From the NCBI GenBank assembly GCA_021817065.1, contig JAKAWH010000017.1:1-37980 (forward strand): a DNA stretch of 37,980 nt, read 5' to 3'. Both the position numbers and the translations under genes were made by a program. Shown here piece after piece: positions 35,794 to 37,980 of the stretch; the first letter of the stretch is position 1; every line of letters begins with the position of its first letter. Source of the stretch: Actinomycetes bacterium (lineage in GTDB: Bacteria; Actinomycetota; Acidimicrobiia; Acidimicrobiales; JAKAVM01). The notes beneath the pieces were generated by a model, which had not been told where the DNA came from, made no database searches, and saw nothing but the letters and a program-made list of their open reading frames with translations.

Positions 35794-37845
35794 TTGGGGG
35801 AAGCACGCGAGATCTCAAACGCCATGATCGGGGCTCTGCTCTCCTACGTCAGGAGGGCGGGAGGAGAGGACGCGATCGAGGCCACCCTCGCGCTGGCCGG
35901 GGAGAAACGGCCCTTGGCTCTGCTGAACGACTACAGCAGTTGGAGTTCCTACGACCAGGTGCATGCCATCTACAGCGCGGCGGTCCTGGTAATGAGCGAC
36001 CCGGAGGTGGGCCGCAAGGCGGGAGAAGAGCTGGTCTCCACCCCCGACGCGATGGGAATGGCCGCCTACCTCCACAACCTCGGAGGCCCGAAAGAGATCA
36101 TCGCTCTCGTTTCCGAGATATGCGCGAAACACTCCACCGTCACCGAGATGGAGATGGTTCGAGCCGACCAGAACTCGGCACTGGTGGCCGCTCGGACCAA
36201 GTACCCGATCACCCGGGACCGGCTTTTCTGCGGGTATACCAGCGGGCTGCTTTCCCGACTCCCCTGGCTCTATGGCATGGAGCCCGCCGATGTAACCGAA
36301 GTGCAATGCCAGGCGCGGGGTGACTCCCGCTGCATCTACAAAGTCGTGTGGGACCCCACCACCCGTCCGGATGAGGACCCCGACCGGCACATCGAGTACT
36401 TGCATCGACAGATCACCATGTTGACCGATCGGGTCGAGTCGCTCGAGTCCGCCGCGGCCGATCTGGCCACCGCAGCAGACATCGATACTGTGCTGCAGAC
36501 CATCGTCATGCGCTCCTCTCTGGCTGCCCGCGGGCACACATATGTGCTGGCAGTCCGCCTGCCCGGCGAGCGAGATTTCCGGATCCACTGCCTTGGTTGC
36601 ACCGAGCAGGAAGGTCGGGTACGCGCCGCCGAGATCCTCGGCAACGACCTGGACGTCAAGGGTGGCTCCCGGCTGGTGGTGGACGTCGCTTCCGCCCGGC
36701 ACAAATTCGGCCGGCTGGCCGTCTTCTATCCAGAAGGATTCTCGTTCCTCCCCCACGAGCACAGGAGTCTCCGGGCCTACGCCGGTCATGCTGCAGCAGC
36801 ACTGGAGACCGCATCGGCTCTCGACGAGGCACGTCGCCGCGGCGACACATTGGGTGCGACTCTGGAGCTGGCTTCGGCAGTTGCGCAAGCACGCACCTCT
36901 TCCGAAGTCGCTGGGGTCCTCTCGACGATGTCGAGCTCGCTGGTCGAGTGCACACTCTCCTGCGTACTGCTCTGGGAGGCGGCCGACGAGATCTTCGTCC
37001 GAGCCGGCGAGCCCGACCAGCAAGGCACCTCTCCCGCCCTGCGCGCGCCCCACCTTGCAAACCGGTTCACCCGCACACCCGAGCCGGTGATGGTGGAGAG
37101 AGTCTCGAACGATCCGGCACTGGCCGGAATGCTCGCCCTGACCGGAATGGGGTCGGCGCTGCTGGTCCCCATCATCTCCCGTCACGAGCTTTTCGCGGTC
37201 CTGGCCCTCGGAGCAGAGGAGAAGGAATTGCCTTCAGCTCTGCGGATCGGCCCCGACTCCACCCTCGCCGAACGCCTGGCCGGGATCGCCAGCATCGCTG
37301 CGCCCGCGTTCACCAACGCGCGCCTACTGGCTCAGGTCGAGTACGAGGCTCTCCACGATCCGCTGACCGGCCTTCCCAACACACGGTTGCTCCAGGACGA
37401 GATGGTTCGTGCTCTCGCCCACGCCGAGCGCCAGAACCACCAGTGCGCGCTGCTCTTCGTCGATCTAGATCGTTTCCGCGACGTAAACGATACCCTCGGA
37501 CACGTCGGCGCCGACGACGTTCTGAGGGCGGTCGCGCTCATAATGCGCTCGGCGGTGCGCCGCGGGGACGTCGTTGCGCGCCTCGCCGGTGACCAGTTCG
37601 CCATCGTCCTTCCCCACGTTCGTGGTCCCCGCGACGCCGAGCTGGTAGCCAACAAGATCATCTCCGCTCTGGGCATCCCGTTCGACGACTTCGAACGACC
37701 CGTTTCGGTTCCGGCGAGCGTGGGAGTCGCCGTGTTCCCCGAGCACGGTCATAGCTTCGACGATCTTCTCGGCAGAGCAGACGCAGCGATGCGGGAAGCC
37801 AAGGCGAACGGCGGGAGCCGTTTCCTTCTCGGCGCTGTCCGCTAA
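35794..37845 (+). CDS. V4R-like/GAF/GGDEF signalling protein with degenerate AGDQF site
   Basis: 683 residues from TTG 35794, chosen because AGGGAGG lies five bases upstream; ATG 35824 has none. Residues about 1-190 form an alpha/beta sensor ending 'DRLFCGYTSGLLSRLPWLYG' and 'EVQCQARGDSRCIYKVVW', which looks like a V4R (4-vinyl reductase) or heme-NO-binding-type domain with conserved cysteines. A short coiled coil follows (about 205-230), then two GAF-like domains. The GGDEF domain starts at about residue 518 ('LHDPLTGLPNTRLLQDEM', 'LLFVDLDRFRDVNDTLGHVGADDVL'). The signature is AGDQF at about 598-602, where GGDEF is expected. The inhibitory RxxD site (RRGD) five residues before it is kept. 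It may sense rather than make c-di-GMP. Confidence 0.88.
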   Translation: MGEAREISNAMIGALLSYVRRAGGEDAIEATLALAGEKRPLALLNDYSSWSSYDQVHAIYSAAVLVMSDPEVGRKAGEELVSTPDAMGMAAYLHNLGGPKEIIALVSEICAKHSTVTEMEMVRADQNSALVAARTKYPITRDRLFCGYTSGLLSRLPWLYGMEPADVTEVQCQARGDSRCIYKVVWDPTTRPDEDPDRHIEYLHRQITMLTDRVESLESAAADLATAADIDTVLQTIVMRSSLAARGHTYVLAVRLPGERDFRIHCLGCTEQEGRVRAAEILGNDLDVKGGSRLVVDVASARHKFGRLAVFYPEGFSFLPHEHRSLRAYAGHAAAALETASALDEARRRGDTLGATLELASAVAQARTSSEVAGVLSTMSSSLVECTLSCVLLWEAADEIFVRAGEPDQQGTSPALRAPHLANRFTRTPEPVMVERVSNDPALAGMLALTGMGSALLVPIISRHELFAVLALGAEEKELPSALRIGPDSTLAERLAGIASIAAPAFTNARLLAQVEYEALHDPLTGLPNTRLLQDEMVRALAHAERQNHQCALLFVDLDRFRDVNDTLGHVGADDVLRAVALIMRSAVRRGDVVARLAGDQFAIVLPHVRGPRDAELVANKIISALGIPFDDFERPVSVPASVGVAVFPEHGHSFDDLLGRADAAMREAKANGGSRFLLGAVR

Positions 37846-37859
37846 CCCGCCTGTTGTTC

Positions 37860-37980
37860 ATGAGGGGGGGTCGGAGCCTGGCTCCTGCAATGGCGTGGGT
37901 GGCGGTGGTCGCCGCCCTGGTCGCCTTTCCCACTCGTCCGGTGGTCGCCACTCCGCTGACACACGCGGTACCCGGCCACA
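37860..37980 (+). CDS. Start of a secreted protein (3' cut by window edge)
   Basis: An ATG 15 bases after the GGDEF gene's stop opens a frame to the window edge: MRGGRSLAPAMAWVAVVAAL, then 'VAFPTRPVVATPLTHAVPGH'. A basic head, a hydrophobic core and an A/T-rich end with a likely cut after VVA make a standard signal peptide. No clear ribosome site is visible, and the second ATG at 37890 is possible. Nothing can be said about function from 40 residues. Confidence 0.55.
   Translation, partial: MRGGRSLAPAMAWVAVVAALVAFPTRPVVATPLTHAVPGH

Overview
The window is high-GC DNA from an actinobacterium, most likely of the class Acidimicrobiia or a close relative. This is inferred from an F420-type LLM oxidoreductase, a DUF5719 protein next to a GT2/membrane glycosyltransferase, an alanine dehydrogenase followed by a DosR-type box, frequent GTG/TTG starts and promoters that look leaderless. 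The actinobacterial assignment is firm; the class is an inference. No tRNA, rRNA, CRISPR array or prophage was seen.

Layout. 1-1452 is an accessory patch: the end of a Phd/VapB-type antitoxin, a VapC toxin, and decayed insertion-sequence pieces (transposase N-terminus, integrase-like fragment, DUF6788-like fragment). 1453-12301 holds metabolic, stress and envelope genes: a DUF393 thiol oxidoreductase, an M48 peptidase, a MarR regulator and a ClC-CBS-TrkA_C channel with near-duplicate promoter/operators, a secreted lipase lipoprotein, a small orphan protein, an alkaline-phosphatase-superfamily enzyme, a LOG-family protein, alanine dehydrogenase, and an orphan gene behind a perfect DosR-type palindrome.

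12341-26646 is a long minus-strand housekeeping block. In transcription order it reads CPBP protease, GT-C membrane protein fused to phosphomannomutase, Trm112-like protein, phosphoglucose/phosphomannose isomerase, ahcY, a candidate structured RNA, short HPF, secA, prfB, ftsE, ftsX. Several of these genes overlap by 1-4 bases. Isomerase and mutase together make mannose-1-phosphate, and the fused GT-C domain and the GT2/membrane protein further right are plausible consumers of activated sugar at the membrane. ManB, the SIS isomerase and SahH are also near one another in other actinobacteria.

26672-37980 contains ftsH, a DUF5719 protein and a giant GT2/membrane protein, an SCP2 lipid-binding protein with a palindromic operator, a strong bidirectional terminator, a Gly/Pro-rich orphan with a possible leader peptide, an F420 LLM oxidoreductase, a V4R-GAF-GGDEF signalling protein with a degenerate AGDQF site, and the start of a secreted protein.

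The most interesting points are the candidate structured RNA of about 350 nt between ahcY and hpf, the duplicated operator/leaderless promoter shared by marR and the ClC gene (with an apparent frameshift in the latter), the DosR box, the GT-C/phosphomannomutase fusion, and the sensor with a degenerate GGDEF site but an intact I-site.
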